A DNA stretch of 64,000 nt from assembly GCF_008386495.1 (NCBI RefSeq), contig NZ_VTHJ01000009.1:118418-182417 (forward strand), written 5' to 3'. The first letter of the stretch is position 1. Each line of letters starts with the position of its first letter. Shown in pieces: positions 44,459 through 54,240 of this stretch. The translations under genes were made by a program, and so were the position numbers. The notes beneath the pieces were generated by a model that was given only the letters and a program-made list of their open reading frames with translations, was not told the origin of the DNA and searched no databases. This DNA is from Streptomyces tailanensis (lineage in GTDB: Bacteria > Actinomycetota > Actinomycetes > Streptomycetales > Streptomycetaceae).

Positions 44459-45055
44459 ATGAGCGCCGGTGAACTGCGGGGACGCAAGCCCCGCGCGGAC
44501 GTCCAGCGCAACCGCGCTGCCCTCCTGGAGACCGCGCAGCGTCACTTCCTGCAGCACGGGGTCGGCACCTCCCTGGAGGCGGTGGCCAAGGAGGCCGGCG
44601 TCGGGCCCGGCACCCTGTACCGGCACTTCCCCACCCGGGAGGCGCTGCTGGCGGCTGTGCTGCAGACGCGCTCCGAGGAGCTGGTGGCCCGTCAGGCGGA
44701 CATCGAGCAGCTCGACGACCCCGCCGAGGCGCTGGAGCAGTGGCTGCGGGCGATGGAGGACTACTTCAGCGCCTTCAGCGGGCTGCCGGACCCGCTCATG
44801 GCCGCGGCCAGGGCGCAGGAGCCGGACAACCCGCTCACGATTCCCTGCGACATCCTCATCTCCGCCACCGATGAGTACGTGCGAGCCGCGCAGCTCGGGG
44901 GGCGCGTGCGCGTGTCGGTGCGCGGGCACGACCTGTTCCTCGCGGCCTGTTCCGTTGCCTGGATCAAGGGCACCGGTACCGAGGAGGAGCCGCTCGACCG
45001 GCTCCGCACGCTCATCGCGAGCGGCTACCGCGAGCGGGACAACATCCAGGTGTAG
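44459..45055 (+). CDS. TetR-family transcriptional regulator
   Basis: 198 residues. The N-terminal domain reads RKPRADVQRNRAALLETAQR, then a helix-turn-helix GTSLEAVAKEAGVGPGTLYR followed by HFPTREALLAAV. The C-terminal half is the helical SbtR-like ligand domain (LRAMEDYFSAFSGLPDPLMA). The ATG at 44459 follows GGCAGGAGG closely. It precedes an NAD(P)-binding reductase, a common partner, which has been cut off in this genome. Confidence 0.85.
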   Translation: MSAGELRGRKPRADVQRNRAALLETAQRHFLQHGVGTSLEAVAKEAGVGPGTLYRHFPTREALLAAVLQTRSEELVARQADIEQLDDPAEALEQWLRAMEDYFSAFSGLPDPLMAAARAQEPDNPLTIPCDILISATDEYVRAAQLGGRVRVSVRGHDLFLAACSVAWIKGTGTEEEPLDRLRTLIASGYRERDNIQV

Positions 45056-45159
45056 ACGTCAGGCCCCCCGACCCGGCCCCGCAACACCAGGTGGCACCAC
45101 CACCCAGCCATCACATCGCGCTGCCCTCAGGGGCGGTGCAACCTCCCAAAGGACAAATC

Positions 45160-45305
45160 ATGAAAATTACTGTCATAGGCGCTGGTGCCATCGGCGGGAA
45201 CCTCGCTGCCAAGCTCAGCACGGCCGGTCACGACGTCCAGGTGGCCGACGCCCGCGGCCCCGAGGCCGTCCGGGCGGAAGTGCTGGAGTCCGGGGCCCGC
45301 GCGGC
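45160..45305 (+). pseudogene. NAD(P)-binding F420-reductase-like protein, 5' fragment
   Basis: A proper ATG preceded by AAAGGAC opens MKITVIGAGAIGGNLAAKLS with TAGHDVQVADARGPEA, the Rossmann N-terminus of NADPH-dependent F420-reductase-like proteins usually paired with TetR genes. After VLESGARAA (about 45300) the family sequence stops and polyketide synthase sequence begins in another frame. It is a deletion fusion retaining about 48 residues. Confidence 0.75.
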
Positions 45306-47471
45306 GGACCCGTCGTGTACTCCTCCGTCGCCGCGTCCGTGCCCGCGCTCGCCGTCGGGCAGAGCGACTACGCCATGGCCAACGCCTACCTGGACACGGT
45401 CGCCGAGGCGCGCCCGTACGGGCTGCCGCTGGTCAGCGTGGCGTGGCCGAGCTGGCAGGACACCGGCATGGGCCCGACGCGCAGCGCCGCGTACCAGTCG
45501 TCCGGCCTCGCGACGCTCTCGGATGAGCAGGGACTGCGCCTGCTCGACCGGGCGTTGGCGAGCGGCGCGCGGGTGGTCGTGCCCGCCGTGGTGCGGCCGT
45601 ACGCGGACTGGCGTCCGGAGCGGTTGACCGACCGCCGACTGGCCCCGGAGCCTGCCACCTCCGGGCCTGCCACCTCCAGGCCCGCCACCGCTGAGCCCGC
45701 CGTCATGGTGGCCCACGAGGCCTCGCCTACCGCGGCCCCCGGAGCGCTCAAGGAGGCGGCCGACGCGGCGGCCTCCTGGCTCCTGGACCGGCTCGCGCTG
45801 GAGCTGCGGTTCGACCGGGCGAGGCTCGCCGGGAACGTACCGGTGCACGACTACGGCATCGACTCGATCCTGGTCACCCAGCTCGTCCAGACCGTCGGCA
45901 AGCAGCTCGACGTGGCCCTGGACCCGTCCGCGATCCTCGAGCACCCGACCGCCGACGAGTTCGCGGCCTACCTCACCGAGGAGCACCCGGACGGCCTGCT
46001 CGCCGCCTTCGGCACGGCCCCCTCCGACGCCCCGGCACCCGCGGCACCGCAGGCCCCCGAGGCCTCGGCCACCCGAGCCGTCGTCGTCGAAGCGGCGGTA
46101 CCGGCGGCCGCACAACCGGCGTCCACCGGAGGAGACATCGCGGTGGTCGGCCTGTCCTGCAGGTTCCCCGACGCCCCGTCCGGCGACGCCTACTGGGAGC
46201 TGCTGCGGCAGGGCCGTTCGGCGCTGCGTCCCGTACCGCAGGAGCGCTTCGGTAAGCCGGTGGGTCACCACGCAGGGCTGCTGCCCGACGTACTCCGCTT
46301 CGACCCGGACGCGTTCCTGCTGTCGGAAGGCGACGTCGCCGCCATGGATCCGCAGGCGCTGCTGCTCCTCGAAGAGGTGAACAGCGCCGTGCACCACGCC
46401 GGTTACCGCCCCGCGGAGCTGAAGGGCCACCGGGTCGGTGTGTACGTCGGCGGTCGTGCGGCGCACATGCCGGACGAGGAGCGGCTTGCGCAGGCGCAGA
46501 ACCCCGTGGTGATCACCGGCCAGAACTATCTGTCCGCGAACATCTCGCAGTTCTTCGACTTCCGCGGCCCGAGCCTCGTGATCGACACCGCCTGCTCCTC
46601 GGCCCTGGTGGCGATGGACATGGCCGCGCGGGCGCTGCGCACGGGCGACATCGAGTCGGCCGTCGTCGCGGGAGTGAGCCTGCTCGCCGACGACAAGCCG
46701 TACGACCTGTTCGGCCGGCGCGGACTGCTCAACCCGGGCGAAGAGTTCCACCTGTTCGACCGCAGGGCGGCCGGTCTGATCCTCGGCGAGGGCGTCGGCG
46801 TCGTCGTCCTCAAGCCGCTGGAGCGGGCGCAGGCCGACGGGGACCGGGTGCTCGCGGTCCTCAAGGGCATCGCGATCAACAACGACGGCAGGACCGCGGG
46901 CCCGGCGACCCCCAACCTCCAGGCGCAGAAGGAGGTGATGGTCACGGCGCTCGCGCAGAGCGGCGTCGGTACCGAGGACGTCGGCTGGGTGGAGGCCAAC
47001 GGCTCCGGCACGACCGTCACCGACCTGCTCGAACTCAAGGCGGTGCAGGCCGTCTACCGGACCGGGTCCACACGTCCTGTGGCGCTCGGCTCGGTCAAGC
47101 CGAACATCGGCCACCCGCTGACGGCCGAGGGGATCGCGGCGTTCATCAAGGTGGTGCTGATGTCGCACCACCAGGAGCAGGTGCCGTTCCGCTCCGGGCA
47201 GGAGCCGCTCGACCACTTCGACGTGGCCGCGTCGCCGCTGTACTTCCCCCGGGCGTCCCGCCCCTGGCCCGAGGACGCGGGCGTCGCCGCGCTCAACTGC
47301 TTCGCCGACGGCGGGACCAACGCGCACCTGCTGCTCGCGCCGGCGCCCGGGGCCCCGCGGCCGACCAGGCGACCGCTGCCGGAGCCCGAACTGAACCGGA
47401 GGACCGTCATCAGAGGCACCGTCGAGCCCGCGGCCCCGGCCGGCGGCCTGTTCTGGGAGAGCTACCGATGA
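45306..47471 (+). pseudogene. trans-AT polyketide synthase remnant: KR tail, ACP, ketosynthase
   Basis: The frame enters at 45306 with VVYSSVAASVPALAVGQSDY (end of a ketoreductase), continues to an ACP with the phosphopantetheine motif DYGIDSILV (Ser at 45864), and a KS from about 46137. KS features: SCRFPDAPSGDAYWELLRQG, active Cys in DTACSSALVAMDMA (46593), and KPNIGHPLTAEG (second His). The first His motif, normally HGTGT, reads VEANGSGTTVTD, so His is Asn (46998) and the KS is probably non-condensing (KS0), as seen in some trans-AT modules. No AT domain is present. All upstream modules are deleted; there is no own start codon. It ends WESYR, overlapping the AT gene by four bases. Confidence 0.8.
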
Positions 47472-50400
47472 GCGCGGAGCCACGGCTGCCCGTGGTGTTC
47501 ATGTTCTCCGGGCAGGGCTCCCAGTACTACGGCATGGGCAAGGAACTCTTCGACAGCAACGAGGTGTTCCGCACCTCTCTGCTGCGCCTGGACGCCGTGG
47601 TCCGCGAGCACCTGGGCGAGTCGGTCGTCGACCGCGTCTTCGACCCCGCCAAGCCCAGGAACCACCCCCTCGACGACACCCGGATCACCCATCCCGCGAT
47701 CGTCATGATCGAGCTAGCCCTCGCCGAGACCCTGCGCGCGGAGGGCATCGAGCCCGCCTACGTGCTCGGCTCCAGCCTCGGCGAGTACGCGGCGGCCGTC
47801 GTCGCGGGCAGCCTGTCCGCGGACGACTGCCTGCGCGTGCTTGTCCGGCAGGCCGGCATCATGGCCGGCAGCCCCCGCGGCGGCATGCTCGCCGTGCTGG
47901 CCGGGCCCGAGGTCATGGACACCGTGACCGAGCTGGGCACCTGCGAGGTCGCGGCCCGCAACTACCCGGGCAACTTCGTGGTCGCGGCCGGGGAGGCCGA
48001 ACTGGCTGCGGCCGAGGCGGAGTTGCGCGCGGCCGACGTGCTGCACCTGCGGCTGCCCGTCGAGTACGCCTTCCACTCCCGGCTCCTCGATCCGGTCGTC
48101 GGGGCGTGCCGCAGCAGCTTCGAGGGCGTGGCGCTCGCACGGCCGCGCATCCCCTGGGTCTCCTGCGCCAGCGGCGGACTCGTGGAGGATGTCACCGCGG
48201 AGCACTTCTGGCACGCCGCGCGGCGGACGATCGACTTCGAGCGCGCCATGGCTGGACTGCGGGCCCGGAGGGACTTCCTGTACCTGGACCTCGGCCCGTC
48301 GGGCAGCCTGTACAACTTCGTCCGCGCCCTGCTCCCCGCGGGTTCGGGCGCCCGATCCCTGCCGCTGCTCAGCCAGTTCGCCAAGGACACCGACCTGTTG
48401 GCCGAGGTCCGGACACACGCTGCCTCGACGACACCACGGAAGGCGCACGGAATGAAGGTCTACGGATTCCCGGGCCAGGGATCTCAACGCCGGGGCATGG
48501 GAAGGGAACTGTTCGCGCGGTTCCCCGCCGAGACGGCGATCGCCGACGAGGTGCTCGGCTACTCGATCGAGGAGCTCTGCGTCAGCGACCCGCAACGACG
48601 GTTCGGCCGCACCGAGTTCACCCAGCCCGCCCTCTACGTCGTCGGCGCGCTGTCCTATCTGGACCGGCTCGCCGAGGACCCGGTGCCGCCGGACCACGTG
48701 ATCGGGCACAGCCTCGGCGAGTACGTGGCGCTGTTCGCCGCAGGTGTCTTCGACTTCGCGACCGGACTGCGCCTGGTGCGGCGGCGCGGTGAGCTCATGG
48801 CCGCCGCGGGAGGCGGGGCGATGGCCGCGGTCGTCGGCGTCGACGAGGCGACCGTCACGCGCGTACTCACCGAATCGGACCTCGGCGAGCTGGACCTGGG
48901 CCAACTACAACGCCATGGACCAGTTCGTGGTCTCCGGCCCCGGCGAGCTGATCGACACGGCCTGCGCAGCCTTCGAGTCCGCAGGTGCCCGCACGGTCCG
49001 GCTGCATGTCAGCGCCCCACTGCACTCGCGGTACATGCGCCCGGCGGCGGAGGAGTTCGGCCGGTTCCTCGACGGGGTCACCCTGCACCCGCCGAAGATC
49101 CCCGTACTCGCCAACGTCGACGCGCAGCCGTACACGGCCGACACGGTCAGGGAGCGGCTGACGTCGCAGATCGCCTCGTCGGTCCGGTGGACCGACACGG
49201 TGCGCACCTTGATGGCGTACGGAGACTTCGAGTTCACGGAGCTGGGACCGGGCAGGGTCCTGACGAAGCTGGTGACGCGCATCAGGGAGGTTGCGGAACC
49301 GCTCCTCCCGCCCGCCGACCGGCCGGCCGCCCAGGCGCGGGCCGTGGCCGGGACGCGGACCGACGAGGACGAGCCGGCGGGGATCGACGCCGAATCGCTC
49401 GGCGCCCGCAGCTTCCGCGAACGGTACGGGCTGCGGCGCTCCTACGTCGTGGGGTCGATGTACGGCGGGGTGTCAGGGCGGGAGCTGGTGCGCGCGGCGT
49501 CGAAGACGGGTCTGCTCGGCTTCCTCGGCATCGGCGGGCTCCAAAGCGACGAGGTGGACCGGCAGTTGCACGGCCTGGCCGAGGACCTCGGCCCGCACTG
49601 CCACGGGGTGAATCTGCTCTACCCGCACCGGGCGCCGGAACAGGAGGCTCCGCTCGTCGACGCGCTGCTGCGCCACGGTGTCGGCCTGGTCGAGGCGTCC
49701 GGCTACCCCTTCGTCACCGAGGAGTTGGTGCGCTTCCGGCTCAAGGGCGGCCGGATCCTCGCGAAGGTGTCCAGGACCGACCTGGCCGCGGCCTTCCTCG
49801 CGCCACCGCCGCGGCAGCACGTCGCGATGCTGCTCGCCAGGGGATCGGTGACGGAACCAGGAGGCCGCCGCCGCGGCCGTGCGCCCCATGGCGGACGACC
49901 TGTGCGTCGAGGCGGACGGCGGCTGGCTGACCGGCACGGCGGGCCCGCTCTCCCTGCTCCCCGCGGTGCTGCGGCTCCGGGACGATGCGGCGCTGCCGGG
50001 ACACTGGGTGCACGTGGGATGCGCGGGCGGCATCGGCACCCCGGAGGCGGCCGCCGCGGCGTTCCTGATGGGCGCCGACTTCGTGCTGACCGGCTCGGTC
50101 AACCAGTGCTCCGTGGAGGCGGCCACCAGCGCCGCCGTCAAGGACCTTCTGCAGGAGGCCCAGGAGTACGACGTGGACACCGCGCCCCGGAGCGAGCTGT
50201 TCGAACATGGGGTACAGGCGCGCTACTTGAAGCGCGGTCAGTTCTTCCCGGCCCGGGCGTCCAGGCTGCACGACCTGTGGCGCTGACACGCGTCCGTCGC
50301 CGAACTCGACGCCCCCACCAGGAAGCAGGTCTTCGACCGCTACCTGGGCGGAGAACACCAGGGGGCGACGGTGGCGGACCCCGACCCCAAGGCGGAGCTG

Positions 50401-50649
50401 GCCGATGTGTTCCGCGCCTACTTCCGGCGCGGCTTCCGCCTCGCGGTGACGGGAGACCGGCAGTCCACCGTGGACTACCTGGTGCACTGCGGACCGGCGA
50501 TGGGTGCCTTCAACCAGTCGGTCGCCGGGACCAGTCTGCAGCCGTGGCGGGCCCGCACCGTCGAGGCGGTCGCCGACCACCTCATGGACGGCGCCGCCGC
50601 CCACGTCACGGCCCGGATGCGGGCCCTGCGACCGGCACAAAAGATCTAG
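47468..50649 (+). pseudogene. trans-acting AT-AT-enoylreductase protein, three lesions
   Basis: Starts ATGA-coupled to the PKS. AT1 (about residues 8-310) has GSSLGEY (Ser103) and AFHSRLLD (His), resembling PedC-type proof-reading acyl hydrolases. AT2 opens KVYGFPGQGSQRRGMG at residue 329 with GHSLGEY (Ser415), the malonyl-CoA-loading type. An extra G at 48898-48900 shifts the frame into ANYNAMDQFVVSGPGE. The PfaD-like FMN enoylreductase follows (YVVGSMYGGVSGRELVRAAS, GFLGIGGL), a second +1 shift near 49850, then DDLCVEADGGWL and GCAGGIGTPEAAAAAFLMGA. An in-frame TGA at 50284 interrupts LHDLWR-HASVAEL. The rest to 50649 is the normal PfaD C-terminus. Confidence 0.85.
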
Positions 50650-50819
50650 AGAGACGGAGGAAGGAAACCTACGATCAGCAACCCTCCCGGCGGGGCACCA
50701 CCGGTTTCACTGCGACGAAGGGGACCACCTCCCCGCGCGCTAAACCTCTCGACCAGCACAACTCCCCTTTCACCGGTACACAAATGCTGACGCCTGCGCG
50801 CTCGGCAGAGGAGTTCACC

Positions 50820-52044
50820 ATGAGCACGGTGCCGCACAGCGAGCCCCTGATCTTCAACCCGTTCACGCCGGAATTCATGGCCGACCCATACCCGCACTAC
50901 GCGGAGCTGCGCCGCGAGGTCCCGGTGCACGAACATCCCGGCGGCTTCTGGATGTTGTCCCGCTACGCGGACGTGGACGCGCTGCTGCGCTCCGGGCTCT
51001 CCGTCGAGCAGCGCCACGTCGCCCCCGGCCCGTTCCGCGACGCGTACACGAACGCGGGCGTCACGGACGAGCCGCGCCTGAAGGGCCTCGCCCTGCTCGA
51101 CCGGGACGCACCGGACCACACCCGGCTGCGCAAGCTGGTCTCCAAGGCGTTCACGCCGCGCGCCATCTACGGCATGGAGCCGCAGATCCAAGCCCTCGTC
51201 GACGAGGCGCTCGACGGCATCGCCGCGGCCGGCGGCGGCGACCTGGTCGAATCCCTCGCGTTCCCACTGCCGTTCACCGTCATAGCGCGGATGCTCGGGA
51301 TGCCGCCGACCGACACCAAGCGCATGCGGTACCTCACCGGCCTGCTGATGCGCTCCGTCGAACCGACCACGGACCCCGAGGTGATGAGTGCCGTCGAGGC
51401 CGCCGACGCGGAGCTGTTCGACCTGGTCGGCGAGGCCGTCGCGTGGAAGCGGGACAACCCCGGCGACGACCTGCTCAGCCAGCTCATCGCGGTCGAGGAC
51501 GATGGCGACGTCCTCAGCCACGACGAGCTCGTGGCCCAGGTCACCATGCTCTACGTCGCGGGCCACGAGACGACCGTGAACCTCATCTCCGGCGGCACGC
51601 TCGCCCTGCTGCGCAACCCCGACCAGCTGGAACTGCTGCGCGCCAAGCCGGAGATCATCGAGAACGCCGTCGAGGAGATGATGCGGTACGACGCCCCGGT
51701 GCACAACAGCCGCCGGATCAACCTGGAGCCGTACCACGTCGGCGGGTTCGAGATCCCCCCCGGGCTCGTTCATCCTCGCCAACCTGGCCGGCGCCAACCG
51801 TGACGAGGAGTTCTTCGGCCCCGACGCCGAGGAGCTGCGCCTGGACCGCGAAAACGCCCGCAAGCAGTTCTCCCGCGGCGGCGGCATCCACCACTGCCTG
51901 GGCGCGGCGCTGGCCCGTATCGAGGGCCGGGTGGCGATCGGCGGCCTTGTGCGGCGCTTCCGCGACCTGGCCCTGAACGGCGAGGTCGAGTGGAACGGCC
52001 TGCTCAGCCTGCGCGGTGCGGCCCGGCTGCCGGTCAGCGTGTGA
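50820..52044 (+). pseudogene. cytochrome P450, one frameshift
   Basis: The ATG at 50820 (MSTVPHSEPLIFNPFTPEFM) begins a typical 400-residue bacterial P450. The I-helix reads LYVAGHETTVNL, the ExxR helix EEMMRYDAPV, and after the break the heme loop is FSRGGGIHHCLGAALARIEG. The break is one extra base in the C/G run at 51755-51764: FEIPPG should continue SFILANLAGANRDEEFFG in the next frame. It lies 170 bases after the enoylreductase and is probably a tailoring oxidase of the lost polyketide. Confidence 0.85.
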
Positions 52045-52084
52045 GCGACGAGACGACGGCCGCGTACCGAAAGGATCAGTGAAG

Positions 52085-52400
52085 ATGACCAGCGTTGCCC
52101 CCGGCACCGCATGCCAGGTGAAGGACCTCCCGGTGGCCGAACGGCGCGACGACGCCTGGCGGATGCTGGGCGACCGGGGAGAGGTCGCGCCCATGGCGGA
52201 CGGCCTCGCGGTGACCGGCCTCGCCGGCGTCAAGGAGATGCTCAGGGAACCGAACCGGTTCTCCGCCAAGATGGTGTTCGACGGTGTGGAGAGCGGCTAC
52301 CCCCTCATCCCGCTGGGCTATGACCCGCCCGAGCAGACCCGCTACCGCCGCACCCTGCAGCCGTTCTTCAGCCCCCGCCGCATCCGGCCGCTTCTCCGGC
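52085..52400 (+). pseudogene. second cytochrome P450, N-terminal fragment
   Basis: Starts at an ATG 41 bases after the first P450: MTSVAPGTACQVKDLPVAER, WRMLGDRGEVAPMADGLAVT, then FDGVESGYPLIPLGYDPPEQ and TRYRRTLQPFFSPRRI, the B-C helix region of a P450. Sequence similarity ends at about 52400. I-helix and heme motifs are not found downstream, so only the first quarter remains. Confidence 0.7.
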
Positions 52401-52797
52401 TGGGCACTCGCCTGGGGCGAAGGACGCTCGAGTCCTGCTCGCCCGGTTCCAGGAGATGGACGGCCGGCTCGAAGAAACGATCCAGACCTGCAAGGGCGCG
52501 CTGGGCCGTGGCGCGGCATGGGTCCGACGTCAGCGCCGGCGCGCGCCAGACGCCACGCCACGACAGCATGTACGGCAGCACTCCTTCGGGGACCACCTGG
52601 TAGGTCACCTGGCGCATCCTGACGCCGCCCTCGTACCCCTCCACGATCTCCCTGACCCGATCCGCGACAACCGGCCACCGTACCCGCGACTTCACCCGGA
52701 CGCGCACCCGCGACCTCACCCGTACGACCCACTGCGCGCGGCGGAGTTCCGAGGCTGCTGGAAGAGTGATCGGTGACAGGATCCTCTATGGACTTCT
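52401..52797. other. unresolved stretch between P450 fragment and acyltransferases
   Basis: No confident gene was found. The plus strand shows LLARFQEMDGRLEETIQTCK, and the minus strand has a 125-residue open frame (TYQVVPEGVLPYMLSWRGVW). Neither matches a family I know. An AGGTGG at 52804 is the ribosome site of the next gene. Confidence 0.35.
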
Positions 52798-52815
52798 GTG
52801 GATAGGTGGCAGTCG

Positions 52816-54240
52816 ATGCTTACCGAAATGTCCCGCTACCCCATGCGCCCCGGCCTTCTGGTGGAGTTCCGGGCCGGGCCGGACACCCCGCGAGAGCCTT
52901 CGCACGACAGCCGGCCCGCTTCCTATCTCCAGGAAGCGCACATCCGTGCCGCCGACGCGCTGCGGCGATCCGGCCACTGGTCGCCCTCCTGGCTGGCCAT
53001 CGCCTTCGAACTGCCGGGCGGAACCGGGATCGAGGAGCTGCGCTCGGTCTTCGCGGCCTGGACCGACCGCCATGAGGCCCTGCGCAGCCGGTTCCGGCTC
53101 ATCGACGGAAAGCTGAGACGCTTCACCTTTGGGCGCGGGGATCTGACGATCAGTCCGAGGGTGGTGGGCCGGTTCACCTCGGGCCGGGCCGTCGGTGAGT
53201 ATCTGGAGGCGGCGTTCGACCGGGCCACGGATCCGCTGGCCGGCCGCCCGCCCTACCTCTGTGCGGCGGTCCTCCGGGAGGACGTGACGACCGTGGTCAC
53301 CGCCTTCGATCACAGCCTCACGGACGGCTACTCGACGCTCCAGATCCCCTACGAAATCCACGAGTTCCACGCCGCGGCGCGGACCGGACGCCGTCCTGGC
53401 CTCGCCCCGGTGGGCAGCCACGTCGACTACAGCGCGGCCGAGCGCCTCGCGGCGGCCGCCGTCGACGCAGACCATCCGGCCGTGGGTGTGTGGCGGCGGT
53501 TCCTGGACGCCGGTGGCGGCACGCTCCCGGTGTTCCCGCTGGACCGCGGGGTGCGGCCGGGCCGGCTGCCCTCGGCCGCCGTGCGGCTGGAAACCGTACT
53601 GGACACGGCCGGCGCCGATCTGTTCGAGGCGGCCTGCGAGAAGGCCGACGGCCGTTTCCACCACGGTCTGATGGCCGCCTGCGCCATCGCGGCCTTCGAG
53701 ACCGCGGGCGTACGTGAGTTTCGTACCACCGTGCCGATGCACACCCGTTTCGAGCCGCAGTGGGTGTCGTCCCTGGGGTGGTACGTCAACATGCTGCCGG
53801 TGCGCATAAAGGTGAGTGGCGGCGACAGCTTCGCCGACGTGTTCTCCCGCGCCGCCGAGTCGATGCGGGCCATGCGGCCGGCGCTGGGTGTGCCCAGCGG
53901 GCGGGCCTGCGAGCTGGCCGGGGCCTCTTCGGCGCCGCGGTTCATCGTGTCGTACATGGACATGCGCGCGGTCCCGGGCAGGGAGCACTGGGCGGAGTGG
54001 AACGTGCGGGCCCTGGGCAGGTCCGTTCGCGGTGATCACTTGGTCGTCTGGTTCCACCACCGGGCCGACGACGGGGTCTCCGTCACGGCCGTCCATCCGG
54101 ACACCCCGCTCGCCGGGATCAACGTGGGCGCGTTCCTGGACCGCGTACGGCAGGTGATGAACATGGTCGCGGTCACCGGCGACTACGGCCTGCGGCGGCC
54201 CGGGCCGAGGGACCCCGCGCTGGTGGTGCCCCATGGCTGA
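52816..54240 (+). CDS. condensation-domain-like acyltransferase (PapA/NRPS-C fold)
   Basis: 474 residues. The fold is a chloramphenicol-acetyltransferase-like condensation domain: RHEALRSRFRLIDGKLRRF near residue 90, the catalytic-loop region VVTAFDHSLTDGYSTL (in place of HHxxxDG; the first His is Asp, the catalytic second His and the Asp-Gly are kept), and a C-terminal latch SSLGWYVNMLPVRI. The ATG at 52816 follows AGGTGG, preferred to the in-frame GTG at 52798. It overlaps the next acyltransferase by eight bases. The pair probably esterifies an alcohol with an acyl-CoA or carrier-bound acyl group. The frame is intact, unlike the genes upstream. Confidence 0.75.
   Translation: MLTEMSRYPMRPGLLVEFRAGPDTPREPSHDSRPASYLQEAHIRAADALRRSGHWSPSWLAIAFELPGGTGIEELRSVFAAWTDRHEALRSRFRLIDGKLRRFTFGRGDLTISPRVVGRFTSGRAVGEYLEAAFDRATDPLAGRPPYLCAAVLREDVTTVVTAFDHSLTDGYSTLQIPYEIHEFHAAARTGRRPGLAPVGSHVDYSAAERLAAAAVDADHPAVGVWRRFLDAGGGTLPVFPLDRGVRPGRLPSAAVRLETVLDTAGADLFEAACEKADGRFHHGLMAACAIAAFETAGVREFRTTVPMHTRFEPQWVSSLGWYVNMLPVRIKVSGGDSFADVFSRAAESMRAMRPALGVPSGRACELAGASSAPRFIVSYMDMRAVPGREHWAEWNVRALGRSVRGDHLVVWFHHRADDGVSVTAVHPDTPLAGINVGAFLDRVRQVMNMVAVTGDYGLRRPGPRDPALVVPHG

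Noticed and set aside
44469..45305. In-frame upstream extension of the PKS reading from 44469
   Set aside because: This part is the TetR gene and the reductase fragment read out of frame, so it is not a PKS N-terminus.
45228..47483. 751-codon minus-strand open frame opposite the PKS
   Set aside because: The plus strand has KS and ACP motifs; the antisense frame is Arg/Gly-rich with no domains.
52342..52719. 125-codon minus-strand frame after the P450 fragment
   Set aside because: It has a partly protein-like stretch but no family, no ribosome site and a simple Arg/Val repeat at its start; kept only as unresolved sequence.
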